Assembly (NCBI GenBank): GCA_947591605.1
Contig: CANQDF010000008.1
Location: forward strand, 18,780 to 82,779
From: an uncultured Clostridia bacterium
Lineage (GTDB): Bacteria; Bacillota; Clostridia; Lachnospirales; CAG-274
Length of the DNA: 64,000 bases
Direction of reading: 5' to 3'
Shown: positions 41,859 to 49,771 of the stretch, piece by piece
Position numbering within the stretch: position 1 is the stretch's first letter
How the letters are laid out: each line of letters opens with the position of its first letter
Position numbers and translations under genes: made by a program
The notes under the pieces: model-generated
Seen by the model: the letters and a program-made list of their open reading frames with translations, nothing else
The model's database searches: none
What the model was told of the DNA's origin: nothing

Positions 41859-43084
41859 ACAACACGGTATACAGCACACTTTCAAACGGACTGACGGTTT
41901 GCCTTACAAAAAAGCCCGGCTACCGTGAAAAGCAGGCTATGCTCGCCTTCCGCTGCGGCTCCGTAAACACCTGCTTTGAGTACGGCGGCGCAAGGCACAC
42001 CGTACCTGCGGGCACCGCACACTTTGTGGAGCATAAGATGTTTGAAAAAAAGCACGGCAATATTTTTGACGATTTTGCAAAGCTCGGCGCAAATGTAAAC
42101 GCCTTTACGGGCTTGGATATAACGGCATATTACTTTACCTGCACCGACAGCTTTGAGGCAACGCTGTCCCTGCTTGCTCAGCTTGCCTCAACAACGCATT
42201 TCACACGCAGAGGCGTGGAAAAGGAGCGGGATATAATATCGAGCGAAGTCACCATGTATGACGACGACCCCGGCTGGCAGTCTTACTTCGGCATGCTCGG
42301 CGGCTTGTACAGGGAACATCCCGTGCGCTGTCCCATAGCGGGCGACACCGAGCAGATAAGCAATATAACCGCCGAAGCTCTGCAGCTTTTTTACGACAGC
42401 TTTTACACGGCGGACAATGCCATACTGACAGCGGCAGGCGATATAGATGAGGACAGCTTTTTTGAGCAGGCGGAAAAGGAGTTTGTACTAAAGCCGACAT
42501 CGGATGTCAAAAGATGCTCCTCGGACAAAAGCGGCATAGAAAGCGTGTATGTCAAAAAGCCCATGAGCATTGCCTCGCCCGTTTTCAGCATAGGCTTTAA
42601 GGAAAATGATTTTGATATTCCGCCTGTTATGCGCATTATCTCCTCAAAAGCACTTATGGATATAATTGCGGGCAAAAGCTCCGTGCTTTACGAAAAGCTG
42701 TATGCGGAGGGCATGTGCAGCAATCCGCCAGCCATTGATTATATCTGCGGCAGGGATTTTGGCGTTTCGGTAATATCGGGCACCTCACGCAGCCCCGAAC
42801 AGCTGCTCTCACGCCTTAACGGCGAAATAGAAAATTTTTTAAACTACGGCATATCCGAAAAAAACCTTAACAGGATAATATGCAAAAGCCTGGGCAGGCT
42901 TGAAACAAGCATGGACAGCCCCGACTTTTGCTGCAGCTTTGCTGCGGACAATTTTGTAAAATATATAAATGCGGACGATTTTGCGGACGCATATAAAAAT
43001 CTGACGACCGAAAAGCTTGCCGAGAGGCTGAGCTCGCATTTCAGAGCGGACAACCTCTGTATGAGCGAGGCTGTGCCGGTATAG
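41855..43084 (+). CDS. M16-family zinc metallopeptidase (YmfH-like)
   Basis: A 409-residue protein with the inverted zinc motif HFVEH (HxxEH) in GTAHFVEHKMFEKK near residue 57, and a Glu-rich stretch downstream (ERDIISSEVTMYDDDPGW) that supplies the third ligand. GANVNAFTGLDITAYYF is typical of the family. The start overlaps the previous stop (ATGA at 41855-41858). The substrate is unknown; related pairs lie near sporulation or peptide-processing genes in Firmicutes. Confidence 0.88.
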   Translation: MNNTVYSTLSNGLTVCLTKKPGYREKQAMLAFRCGSVNTCFEYGGARHTVPAGTAHFVEHKMFEKKHGNIFDDFAKLGANVNAFTGLDITAYYFTCTDSFEATLSLLAQLASTTHFTRRGVEKERDIISSEVTMYDDDPGWQSYFGMLGGLYREHPVRCPIAGDTEQISNITAEALQLFYDSFYTADNAILTAAGDIDEDSFFEQAEKEFVLKPTSDVKRCSSDKSGIESVYVKKPMSIASPVFSIGFKENDFDIPPVMRIISSKALMDIIAGKSSVLYEKLYAEGMCSNPPAIDYICGRDFGVSVISGTSRSPEQLLSRLNGEIENFLNYGISEKNLNRIICKSLGRLETSMDSPDFCCSFAADNFVKYINADDFADAYKNLTTEKLAERLSSHFRADNLCMSEAVPV

Positions 43085-43163
43085 GGGGTGTTTTGCACCC
43101 CCTTCTGCGTGTCGAAAAAGTCGACACGCTTGCAGGAAATGCTTGCATTTCCTGCATTTTTTT
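43084..43163 (+). terminator. Three successive hairpins ending in a strong terminator
   Basis: Hairpin 1: GGGGGTG/CACCCCC (43084-43102). Hairpin 2: GCGTGTCGA/TCGACACGC (43107-43129). Hairpin 3: TGCAGGAAATG/CATTTCCTGCA (43131-43156), followed by TTTTTTT. The third is a standard terminator for the sigG-M16 operon; the first two add structure before it. Confidence 0.9.
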
Positions 43164-43390
43164 CACAAAGTACAAAGAGATTCGCGCCTCGCTAACGCTC
43201 GACACTCCCTCTTTTCCTCGGCGGAAGTGAATTCCGCCTGCGGATTTTAGCCTGCGGCGCTTAAGTTACTTGAAAATATCCTGCAAGCAGACTTATCCCA
43301 AATCGCACTTTTTATTTAATAATTCAGTTTTACGGTAGCACATTTTTGTTGTGCCTGTATCCCATCGGGGTAAATTATGCCCATTTTTTA
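43164..43390. other. Gene-free stretch with small hairpins
   Basis: No credible reading frame. A GGCGGAA/TTCCGCC hairpin lies at about 43221-43239 and a GCACA/TGTGC hairpin near 43337. The GC-richer block 43185-43275 differs in composition from the AT-rich promoter region that follows and may be a degenerate intergenic repeat. Confidence 0.4.
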
Positions 43391-43504
43391 TGTAAAATAT
43401 TGCACACGATTGTAAATTTTACACCGTTTTTATATACCCGTTTTTAATTTTGGAGTAAAAAAGGATATTTTACGCCGTAAATTTTATTTATTTTTGTAAA
43501 ATAT
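43391..43504 (+). promoter_or_regulatory. Cluster of GTAAA/TTTAC palindromes upstream of the phosphohexomutase promoter
   Basis: The repeated half-site GTAAA(AT) appears as TGTAAAAT (43391-43398), TGTAAA-T-TTTACA (43411-43423), TTTAC-GCC-GTAAA (43469-43481), ATATTTTAC (43465-43473) and GTAAAATAT (43496-43504). The last ends 3 bp before the -35. This looks like a regulator-binding region, regulator unknown. Confidence 0.45.
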
Positions 43505-43507
43505 GGC

Positions 43508-43536
43508 TTGTATATTTCCGCTTAAACCTTTATAAT
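43508..43536 (+). promoter_or_regulatory. Promoter of the phosphohexomutase gene
   Basis: -35 TTGTAT (43508-43513), 17-bp spacer, -10 TATAAT (43531-43536). Start expected near 43543, so the leader is only about 30 nt, ending in AAAGGAG 8 nt before ATG 43573. Confidence 0.75.
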
Positions 43537-43572
43537 AGTATTAGATATTAAACCAAGAAAGGAGTTTTATTT

Positions 43573-45309
43573 ATGGGTTATATGGAAACCTACAACAAGT
43601 GGGTAAACGACGAATACTTTGACGAGGCAACAAGAGCCGAGCTTAAGGCTATTGCAGGCAACGAAAAGGAAATTGAAGACAGATTCTACAAGGAGCTTGA
43701 ATTTGGTACGGGCGGTCTGAGAGGCGTAATAGGCGCAGGTACCAACCGTATGAACATCTACACGGTAAGCAAAGCTACACAGGGTCTTGCAAACTACATA
43801 ATAAAACAGGGTCAGGAGGCAGTAGGCATGGGTGTTGCCATCGCCTACGATTCAAGGCGCATGAGCCCCGAGTTTGCCGAGATAGCGGCTCTTGTTTTAA
43901 ACGGCAACGGCATAAAAACATATCTCTATGATGCGTTAAGGCCTACACCTATGCTGAGCTTTGCGGTAAGAGAGCTTGGCTGTACGGCAGGTATAGTTGT
44001 TACCGCAAGCCACAATCCTCCGGAGTACAACGGCTACAAGGTCTACTGGGCAGACGGCGGACAGGTGCCTCCTCCACACGATGCCGAGATAATTGCCGAG
44101 GTAAACGCAATTACGGACTTTAAAACCATAAAGAGGGCAGACAAGGCTCAGGCCGAAAAGCTCGGTCTGTTCAACATAATAGACAAAAAGGTCGATGACA
44201 ACTATGACGAAAACGTGCTTGCACAGCTTGTAAACCCCGACATAGTAAAGGCTCAGAGCGACCTTAAAATAGTATACACTCCTCTGCACGGCACAGGCAA
44301 TAAGCCTGTAAGACGTGTGCTTGAAAAGGCAGGCTTTAAAAACGTTACGGTCGTACCGGAGCAGGAGCTGCCCGACAGCGAGTTTTCCACAGTCGGCTAT
44401 CCCAATCCCGAGGATCCAAAGGCGTTTACGCTTGCAATTGAGCTGGCTAAAAAGATAAATGCGGATATTATAGTGGGCACCGACCCCGATGCCGACAGAG
44501 TGGGCGCCGTTGTAAAGACAAACAGCGGAGAGTATATCATTTTTACCGGCAATATGACAGGCACACTTATATGTGAATATATATGCAGCAGCAAAAAGGC
44601 GGCAGGCAAGCTCCCCGAAAACGGCGCTATAGTTTCCACCATAGTTTCCACCGATATGACAAAGGCTATCGCAAAGGAATACGGCCTTGCTTACTTTGAC
44701 GTGCTTACGGGCTTTAAATACATAGGTCAAAAGATAAAGGAGTTTGAAGCTGACAACTCGCACACATATGTATTCGGCTTTGAGGAGAGCTACGGCTGTC
44801 TTTCGGGCACATATGCAAGAGATAAGGACGCCGTTGTTGCAACAATGCTTATATGCGAGCTTTGCGCATACTACAAGTCAAGGGGCATGAGCATGTATGA
44901 CGGCCTCATGGAGCTGTATAAAAAGTACGGCGTTTATAAGGAAACTATCAAGTCCATCACCCTTAAAGGCGTTGAGGGCGCAAACAACATTAAAAAGATA
45001 CTCAACACCTTAAGAGAGAATGCTCTTACCGAGGTAGCAGGCGTTAAGGTAACGGAAGCAAGGGATTACCTTGCAGATACAATTACAAACCTTGTTACGG
45101 GTGAAACCACAAAAACAGGTCTGCCAAGCAGCAACGTGCTTTACTATTGTCTTGAGGACGGCACATGGTTCTGCGTAAGGCCAAGCGGCACCGAGCCTAA
45201 GATAAAGGTTTACTTCGGCAGCAAGGCAGATACGGAGGCAGAGGTCCGGGCAAAGCTTGACAATGCGTCCGAGGGTATTATGAAAATAGTTGACGGAATA
45301 CTTGCATAA
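43573..45309 (+). CDS. Phospho-sugar mutase (phosphoglucomutase/phosphomannomutase, PgcA type)
   Basis: A 578-residue alpha-D-phosphohexomutase. TASHNPPEYNGYKVYW holds the phosphoserine (about residue 144-159), GTDPDADRVG is the metal loop, GFEESYGCLSG the sugar-binding loop, and RPSGTEPKIKVYF the phosphate-binding loop near the C-terminus. All four active-site parts are intact. It interconverts hexose 6- and 1-phosphates, so it could supply glucose 1-phosphate and also the mannose 1-phosphate needed by ManC. It is a single-gene unit with its own promoter and terminator. Confidence 0.93.
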   Translation: MGYMETYNKWVNDEYFDEATRAELKAIAGNEKEIEDRFYKELEFGTGGLRGVIGAGTNRMNIYTVSKATQGLANYIIKQGQEAVGMGVAIAYDSRRMSPEFAEIAALVLNGNGIKTYLYDALRPTPMLSFAVRELGCTAGIVVTASHNPPEYNGYKVYWADGGQVPPPHDAEIIAEVNAITDFKTIKRADKAQAEKLGLFNIIDKKVDDNYDENVLAQLVNPDIVKAQSDLKIVYTPLHGTGNKPVRRVLEKAGFKNVTVVPEQELPDSEFSTVGYPNPEDPKAFTLAIELAKKINADIIVGTDPDADRVGAVVKTNSGEYIIFTGNMTGTLICEYICSSKKAAGKLPENGAIVSTIVSTDMTKAIAKEYGLAYFDVLTGFKYIGQKIKEFEADNSHTYVFGFEESYGCLSGTYARDKDAVVATMLICELCAYYKSRGMSMYDGLMELYKKYGVYKETIKSITLKGVEGANNIKKILNTLRENALTEVAGVKVTEARDYLADTITNLVTGETTKTGLPSSNVLYYCLEDGTWFCVRPSGTEPKIKVYFGSKADTEAEVRAKLDNASEGIMKIVDGILA

Positions 45310-45355
45310 AGCATTAGCGCAGGCAAATTGCGGCAGGCTTATGCAGACACAGCAA

Positions 45356-45402
45356 AAGATCCGGAGGACGGGCTGCAGCCGACTCCGGATCTTGTTTTTT
45401 TA
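45356..45402 (+). terminator. Terminator after the phosphohexomutase gene
   Basis: 11-bp perfect stem AAGATCCGGAG / CTCCGGATCTT, with an inner GGCTGCAGCC palindrome in the loop, then a T7 run. It may also slow transcripts from the convergent gene ending at 45437, but the opposite strand has only a short T-run. Confidence 0.88.
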
Positions 45403-45436
45403 TGCTTTTTTATCCCCTATACAAACGTTAAAGCCG

Positions 45437-46990
45437 TCACCCTACTCTCTTTACTATTATAAGCCTCTGACCGGGATAGATGAGGTCGGGGTTTTCAATA
45501 TCGTTTATGGACGCTATATCCTCCACCGTTGTGTTAAAGCGCTTTGCAAGCTTCCAAAGGGTATCCCCCTTATGCACAACATACAGGGTTATGCTTGCAA
45601 GGGAGCTGAGCTCCTCCCCGTCAATATCCTCAAACGCCGCATCGCTTACAAAATCATACAGCCTTGTATCCTCTGCACAAGCGCATATATTTATAATGCA
45701 CCTTACCTCTACCTCTCTGTCGGATATCATATTAAAGCCGATATGCTCAAGCTGCGCATAAACGCTGCAATCCATATCGTTTTGGGCGCCTGACGCCTGG
45801 GCAATATGCTTAAACGGCACAACACCGCCAAAGCAGTACACAGGCTGCCCGTCATCGCCCGTAACATACAGTATATCCACGGCGACCGCACCCTCAATTT
45901 CTATTTTGCCGTCGTTTATCTGCACAAAATCTATGTAGGGTCTGCCGTCCGCCTTGTAGATCTGCAGCATACCCGGTGCCGATCCGTCAAGCTCCACTAT
46001 TTCCTTGACGGGGCATTGACTCATGCTGTGGGCTGCCGTTACCGAGCCCTCGACCTGTTCCGTGGTAAGCCTCGTGGTCTTGTTTAATATGTATGCGTCC
46101 TCAAGTACTCTTATCTCCTTTGCCTCCCTGCCCGTAATAAGTGCGGATATTATTGCCTCCGTGTCAATAAGGCGCATTTCTCCGTCCTCGTCCGTCTGCA
46201 CGGTAACATAGCTGTCCGAAAGCTCAAGCCTTACATCGCACAGCATATCGCTTTTAAGACCCTCTGCATCCAGCTCGCCCTTAAACGGTATAACACCCTC
46301 GTACAGTTCCATGGGGTTGCTTTCGCCCTCGCCCTTATAGAGCACCGACACGCTCAGATCACCCGATATGCGCATACTGTCCTGCGATGGCTTAAAGTCC
46401 GTTGAGGTAAGCCTTATACTCACATCCAGCAGCTCCTCTATATTGGGCTTGCCCATAGGCAGCACAAGGCTGTCCTTTACGGTAAAGCTGTCACGCCTGA
46501 ATACGGGAGCCGTTTCGGGTGAAAGGCTTGTAAAACGCTGCATATTCAAGGGGATGTCCTCTATCGACTCTATGTACTCGCACTCTGCCTGCTCACGCAG
46601 AGTTACCTGAACATCCGTCAGCGCCTTATAGTTTATTTTGCCGCCGCCAGATACCTTAAGCTCGCAGCTTGCGGGGGTGCAGCTTATGTAAACGTTCATA
46701 TGCTCGTCTGCACCGTCTATACTGACAAAATCACTTACGGGCAGCTCGTAGCTGAACGGGCGCACTCTGCCCGAATCATCTCTTGAAAGATACATACCGC
46801 TTATTTTAAGCCTGCCGTTAAAGCTTACCCTTCCCTCCGATGCAGAGGTGCTGTCCACCACAAAATTATTGTTCCATTTTAAAAGCGTACCTATATCACC
46901 AAAGCCTGTAATATCACCCTCCGACATAAGCTGCATGCCTGCACTGCCTGCTTTTCGGTCAACCGTAACAGTGCCTTTGTTTACGACCAT
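45437..46990 (-). CDS. SipL-like spore coat morphogenetic protein (SPOCS/DUF3794 repeats plus LysM)
   Basis: A 517-residue soluble protein built of SPOCS (DUF3794)-type beta domains: FTVKDSLVLPMGKPNIEELLDV, KIEGAVAVDILYVTGDDGQPVYCFGGVVPF and similar strands recur. The C-terminal LysM domain is YVVHKGDTLWKLAKRFNTTVEDIASIN. This layout is that of clostridial SipL, which joins the spore coat to the SpoIVA layer. I chose ATG 46990-46988 because AAGGAGGC lies 7 nt upstream. A sigma-E-type promoter lies upstream, as expected for mother-cell coat proteins. Confidence 0.85.
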   Translation of the reverse strand: MVVNKGTVTVDRKAGSAGMQLMSEGDITGFGDIGTLLKWNNNFVVDSTSASEGRVSFNGRLKISGMYLSRDDSGRVRPFSYELPVSDFVSIDGADEHMNVYISCTPASCELKVSGGGKINYKALTDVQVTLREQAECEYIESIEDIPLNMQRFTSLSPETAPVFRRDSFTVKDSLVLPMGKPNIEELLDVSIRLTSTDFKPSQDSMRISGDLSVSVLYKGEGESNPMELYEGVIPFKGELDAEGLKSDMLCDVRLELSDSYVTVQTDEDGEMRLIDTEAIISALITGREAKEIRVLEDAYILNKTTRLTTEQVEGSVTAAHSMSQCPVKEIVELDGSAPGMLQIYKADGRPYIDFVQINDGKIEIEGAVAVDILYVTGDDGQPVYCFGGVVPFKHIAQASGAQNDMDCSVYAQLEHIGFNMISDREVEVRCIINICACAEDTRLYDFVSDAAFEDIDGEELSSLASITLYVVHKGDTLWKLAKRFNTTVEDIASINDIENPDLIYPGQRLIIVKRVG

Positions 46991-47050
46991 ACAAAAAGCC
47001 TCCTTCATCATATTACGATACTGTAAGACCACCCAAGGTCTATACAATAG

Positions 47051-47079
47051 ATTATATTTGCGGCAGGGCTTAAATATTC
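47051..47079 (-). promoter_or_regulatory. Putative sigma-E (mother cell) promoter of the SipL-like gene
   Basis: Minus strand: GAATATT (47079-47073), a 14-bp spacer and AATATAAT (47058-47051). The -35 and spacer fit the sigma-E consensus exactly; the -10 matches 6 of 8 positions. Leader about 50 nt. Confidence 0.6.
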
Positions 47080-47209
47080 ATAAAAAAGCGGATTTGCGCA
47101 AACCGACCCCCGACATGTCTATAATGACCGCAAAATCATTATATTGTATATGTAACATACCAACTTTTTATGTATAATGCACAAATTTAAACAAAGTTTT
47201 AACAAAGCG

Positions 47210-47238
47210 TTGAAAAATGCACATTATTTTGGTACAAT
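47210..47238 (+). promoter_or_regulatory. Promoter of the BlaI/BlaR1-type pair, with AT palindrome downstream
   Basis: -35 TTGAAA (47210-47215), 17-bp spacer, -10 TACAAT (47233-47238). An ATTATATATATAAT-type palindrome follows immediately and covers the start site; a BlaI-family repressor of the operon could bind there, as such pairs usually repress themselves. Confidence 0.7.
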
Positions 47239-47269
47239 TATTATATATATAATTTTTTGAGGTGATAAA

Positions 47270-47674
47270 GTGAAAAGTACACATTTAACAACAAGAGAAT
47301 ATGCCATTATGAAAATACTGTGGGAAAACAATAAGCCTATGCTTGTTTCCGAGATAATACCCCTTACAAAAAACATATCTCTGCACTCGATGCATCCCCT
47401 TATCAACAGCCTTATGGCAAAGGGCTTTGTAAAGGTTGTGGGTAATGTAAAGGTGGTAAAGGCGCCAAGCAGGCTTTATGAAGCAACCGTTACCATGCCC
47501 GAGTATGCAATGCTTAAATCGGCAGAGATATTCAGCACAAACAACCAAAGGTTTGATATAAAGCAGTTTATGTTTTACCTTGTAAAGAGAAATAAGGGCA
47601 AGGATCAGGAAATTATACATGAGCTTGAGGAGTTTATACAAAACTATAAAGAGGAGAACAACATAGAGGGGTAA
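47270..47674 (+). CDS. BlaI/MecI/CopY-family transcriptional repressor
   Basis: A 134-residue winged-helix protein: LTTREYAIMKILWENNKPMLVSEI is the family's opening helix, SLHSMHPLINSLMAKGFVKVVG the recognition helix and wing, and the C-terminus is the dimerisation part. The start is GTG 47270 with GAGGTGAT a few nt upstream. BlaI proteins are cut by their partner M56 protease, which releases the repressed genes. The partner begins 2 nt after its stop. Confidence 0.88.
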   Translation: MKSTHLTTREYAIMKILWENNKPMLVSEIIPLTKNISLHSMHPLINSLMAKGFVKVVGNVKVVKAPSRLYEATVTMPEYAMLKSAEIFSTNNQRFDIKQFMFYLVKRNKGKDQEIIHELEEFIQNYKEENNIEG

Positions 47675-47676
47675 CT

Positions 47677-48804
47677 ATGTCGGATGTAATTTTAAGCCCC
47701 TATTCACTCTTTACGGTATTGCTCATATCAAGCGCTTTTATGCTGCTTTTTGTACTTGCAACATACAACGGCGGCACAGTGTTGCGCCTGCCGCTTTGGT
47801 CTGTTTACGCAGGGCTTGCGGCAATTTTTGCAAGGCTGCTGATACCCGTTGAGATAGACCGCTTATCGTATGAGGTGACCTCCTACGGCATAATGGCTCG
47901 GCTCAATAACGCCGCAAAGCTTGTTTTGCCGATACCTCCGAGCCCTACAGTCGGTAATGTTCTGATTGCGGTATGGGCGGCAGGGGCTGTGATCCTGCTG
48001 TGTGTAAAGATAAAAAATTATATTTATCTGTGCCTGTGTGCCGAATATATACCCCATGCCGAGGACGAGCGCATTGCACGCATATCGGCATACATATACC
48101 GCAAATACGGCTTCAAGGGTATGACCGAGCCCAAAATAGTGCTTAACAAATGCGTCGGTATGCCCTCGGAGTTTGGCAGCTTTAAGCAGACCATATTTAT
48201 AGACGAGGACGGTTATACCGATAAACAGCTCTACTACATAATTCTGCACGAGTTTGCGCATTACCGCATAGGCACCAATGCCGCAAAGGCGGCTGTGTCG
48301 GTGCTTGCCTCACTGCTTTGGTGGAACCCCGTTGTATGGCTGTTCTGCAGGCATTTTGACAAGCTTATGGAGCTTTATGTCGACAAATTTGTAACCTCGG
48401 AGCTTGACCCCAAGGAAAAAAGCGATTATCTTGCCTGTCTTTTGTATGTATACAAAAAGCTGCAGGGCAGCAGCTGCTCTGCGCCCTCGGCATTGGTACC
48501 CATGTCACGCCCCGGGCACCGCAGGGATATGCTGCACAGGTTCAGCCTCATATCCTCCAAAAAAGGCGCCGGACCCTTTGCGGGTATATTGATGCTTGCA
48601 TCGGCGCTGCTTTGCTGCGCCCTGACGGTGTTTGTCGTTTTCCAGCCGGGTTATGAGCCCGGCCCCGAGGATCTGCCTCCCGAAGTACTCGAACCGGAAC
48701 TCTGCGAAATAGTCCCGGAGGGCGGAAAATACATACTCTACTATGACGGCGAGGAACTGATGATCTTCGATGACAGGCAGTCTGCCGAGCAATTTATAAA
48801 ATAA
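47677..48804 (+). CDS. M56-family membrane metallopeptidase (BlaR1-like) without beta-lactam sensor domain
   Basis: A 375-residue integral membrane peptidase. Three or four N-terminal helices, then the zinc motif LHEFAHYR (HExxH, near residue 190) and WWNPVVWLFCRHFDKLMELYVDK, with the downstream acidic ligand. A last helix lies near 305-325. The extracellular C-terminus is only about 50 residues (PGYEPGPEDLPPEV...). BlaR1/MecR1 have a roughly 240-residue penicillin-binding sensor there, so this protein must sense something else or need another protein. Confidence 0.87.
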   Translation: MSDVILSPYSLFTVLLISSAFMLLFVLATYNGGTVLRLPLWSVYAGLAAIFARLLIPVEIDRLSYEVTSYGIMARLNNAAKLVLPIPPSPTVGNVLIAVWAAGAVILLCVKIKNYIYLCLCAEYIPHAEDERIARISAYIYRKYGFKGMTEPKIVLNKCVGMPSEFGSFKQTIFIDEDGYTDKQLYYIILHEFAHYRIGTNAAKAAVSVLASLLWWNPVVWLFCRHFDKLMELYVDKFVTSELDPKEKSDYLACLLYVYKKLQGSSCSAPSALVPMSRPGHRRDMLHRFSLISSKKGAGPFAGILMLASALLCCALTVFVVFQPGYEPGPEDLPPEVLEPELCEIVPEGGKYILYYDGEELMIFDDRQSAEQFIK

Positions 48805-48809
48805 AAAAC

Positions 48810-48840
48810 GGGGGGTGTCGTAAAACACCCCCTCTTTTTT
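48810..48840. terminator. Bidirectional terminator between the M56 peptidase and DUF896 genes
   Basis: GGGGGTGT / ACACCCCC stem (48811-48832) with a 6-nt loop. T-rich on the plus side (TCTTTTTTTA) and A-run AAAAAA on the other, so it can end both converging operons. The DUF896 stop lies at its right edge. Confidence 0.88.
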
Positions 48841-49043
48841 TATCTTTTTTTCACCTTGGTTTTGTTGCCCTCTTCGTCAACAATGTACAGGTTGTCAAGT
48901 ATATTATGCTTAAAGCCCGCACGGAACTCCTTTAAATACTCCTCTCTCAGGCGTGACCTTTCCGCCGTTTCCTCGGGAGTAAGCCCCACGGTTTTGTTTT
49001 TTGCGGCAAGCTCGTTTATCCTCTCAACAAGACCCTCTCTCAT
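48840..49043 (-). CDS. DUF896 (YnzC-like) small protein
   Basis: A 67-residue protein of the DUF896 family: [18 protein letters not shown] and [19 protein letters not shown] are the conserved helical hairpin. B. subtilis YnzC is the studied homologue and is a small two-helix protein in an SOS operon; its function is unclear. It lies 4 nt after the S26-like peptidase gene and is the last gene of the operon before the shared terminator. Confidence 0.88.
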   Translation of the reverse strand: MREGLVERINELAAKNKTVGLTPEETAERSRLREEYLKEFRAGFKHNILDNLYIVDEEGNKTKVKKR

Positions 49044-49047
49044 TCTT

Positions 49048-49515
49048 TCACCTCCGCTTTAAAGCTCTCGCCAGCCTTCTTGCGCCGCCTATAAAAAGAT
49101 GCCTTAACGGCATGACCGCCACCCATATGCGGCAGTAGATCTTATAGCCGATGTTATCCACGCTGAAATGCCTGCCCCTGCGGTAAAACGATACCACCAC
49201 GCCTACAAGCTGATCCTGCCTTATGCCCCTTTCAAGGTGCCACTGGTTATCGCCGCACATGGTATATGTACCGTCCGCCGACGGTCTGCGCACCACCCTG
49301 TGCAGCACAAATGCGCCGTTATCCCGCCTGTAAAGCGGCAAGTCGTATTTTTTCAGCTTGCCGTTTATGCCTTTAAGCTCCACCTTGTCGCCGTCATCGT
49401 GCAGCATAGGCAGCATACTTGTGCCGTGCGGATTAAAGGTCGAGGTGCCGCCCGAGGCAAGCTTTTCCGCCATTACATCGTAAATATCTATAAGATGCAC
49501 CTGCTTAGTCTGCAA
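49048..49515 (-). CDS. S24/S26-like signal-peptidase-type protein linked to PqqD/HprK-like cassette
   Basis: A 155-residue protein with the S26-type sequence [21 protein letters not shown] (catalytic Ser in GTSMLP) and [22 protein letters not shown], which has the fold's HR region; the usual Lys position is less clear. A hydrophobic stretch near the C-terminus ([18 protein letters not shown]) could anchor it. It overlaps the PqqD-like gene by 11 nt. In lasso-peptide and related clusters a peptidase of this kind works with a PqqD-like protein and an HprK-like kinase. Substrate unknown. Confidence 0.75.
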   Translation of the reverse strand: MQTKQVHLIDIYDVMAEKLASGGTSTFNPHGTSMLPMLHDDGDKVELKGINGKLKKYDLPLYRRDNGAFVLHRVVRRPSADGTYTMCGDNQWHLERGIRQDQLVGVVVSFYRRGRHFSVDNIGYKIYCRIWVAVMPLRHLFIGGARRLARALKRR

Positions 49516-49771
49516 GCAGATCAGCCCCCTTGAGCTTAACTATAAAATCGTCTATATCCTTTTTGGCAACATCGCTTTTTACATCGTATTCCGCAAGCAG
49601 AGCGGAAAGCAGCTCCTCGGGCGTGGTATCGCTCTGCAGCCTTTCCCAGAGAAAAGCCCCCACATCGTTAAGCGTTATAACTCCGCTGAAGTCCAGGTTG
49701 CCCTCGCCTACGGGCACCACAATGTGACTGCCCGCAACGTTCCTCAGTAAATAATCTTCCTTTATTTTCAT
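49505..49771 (-). CDS. PqqD-like RiPP recognition element protein
   Basis: An 88-residue protein with the PqqD winged-helix pattern: VITLNDVGAFLWERLQSD (the typical LN..G..lW..l motif), EELLSALLAEYDV, and [13 protein letters not shown]. PqqD-type proteins bind the leader part of precursor peptides and present them to enzymes. The start ATG shares one base with the stop of the HprK-like gene (TAATG at 49769-49773). No radical SAM enzyme is next to it. Confidence 0.85.
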   Translation of the reverse strand: MKIKEDYLLRNVAGSHIVVPVGEGNLDFSGVITLNDVGAFLWERLQSDTTPEELLSALLAEYDVKSDVAKKDIDDFIVKLKGADLLAD

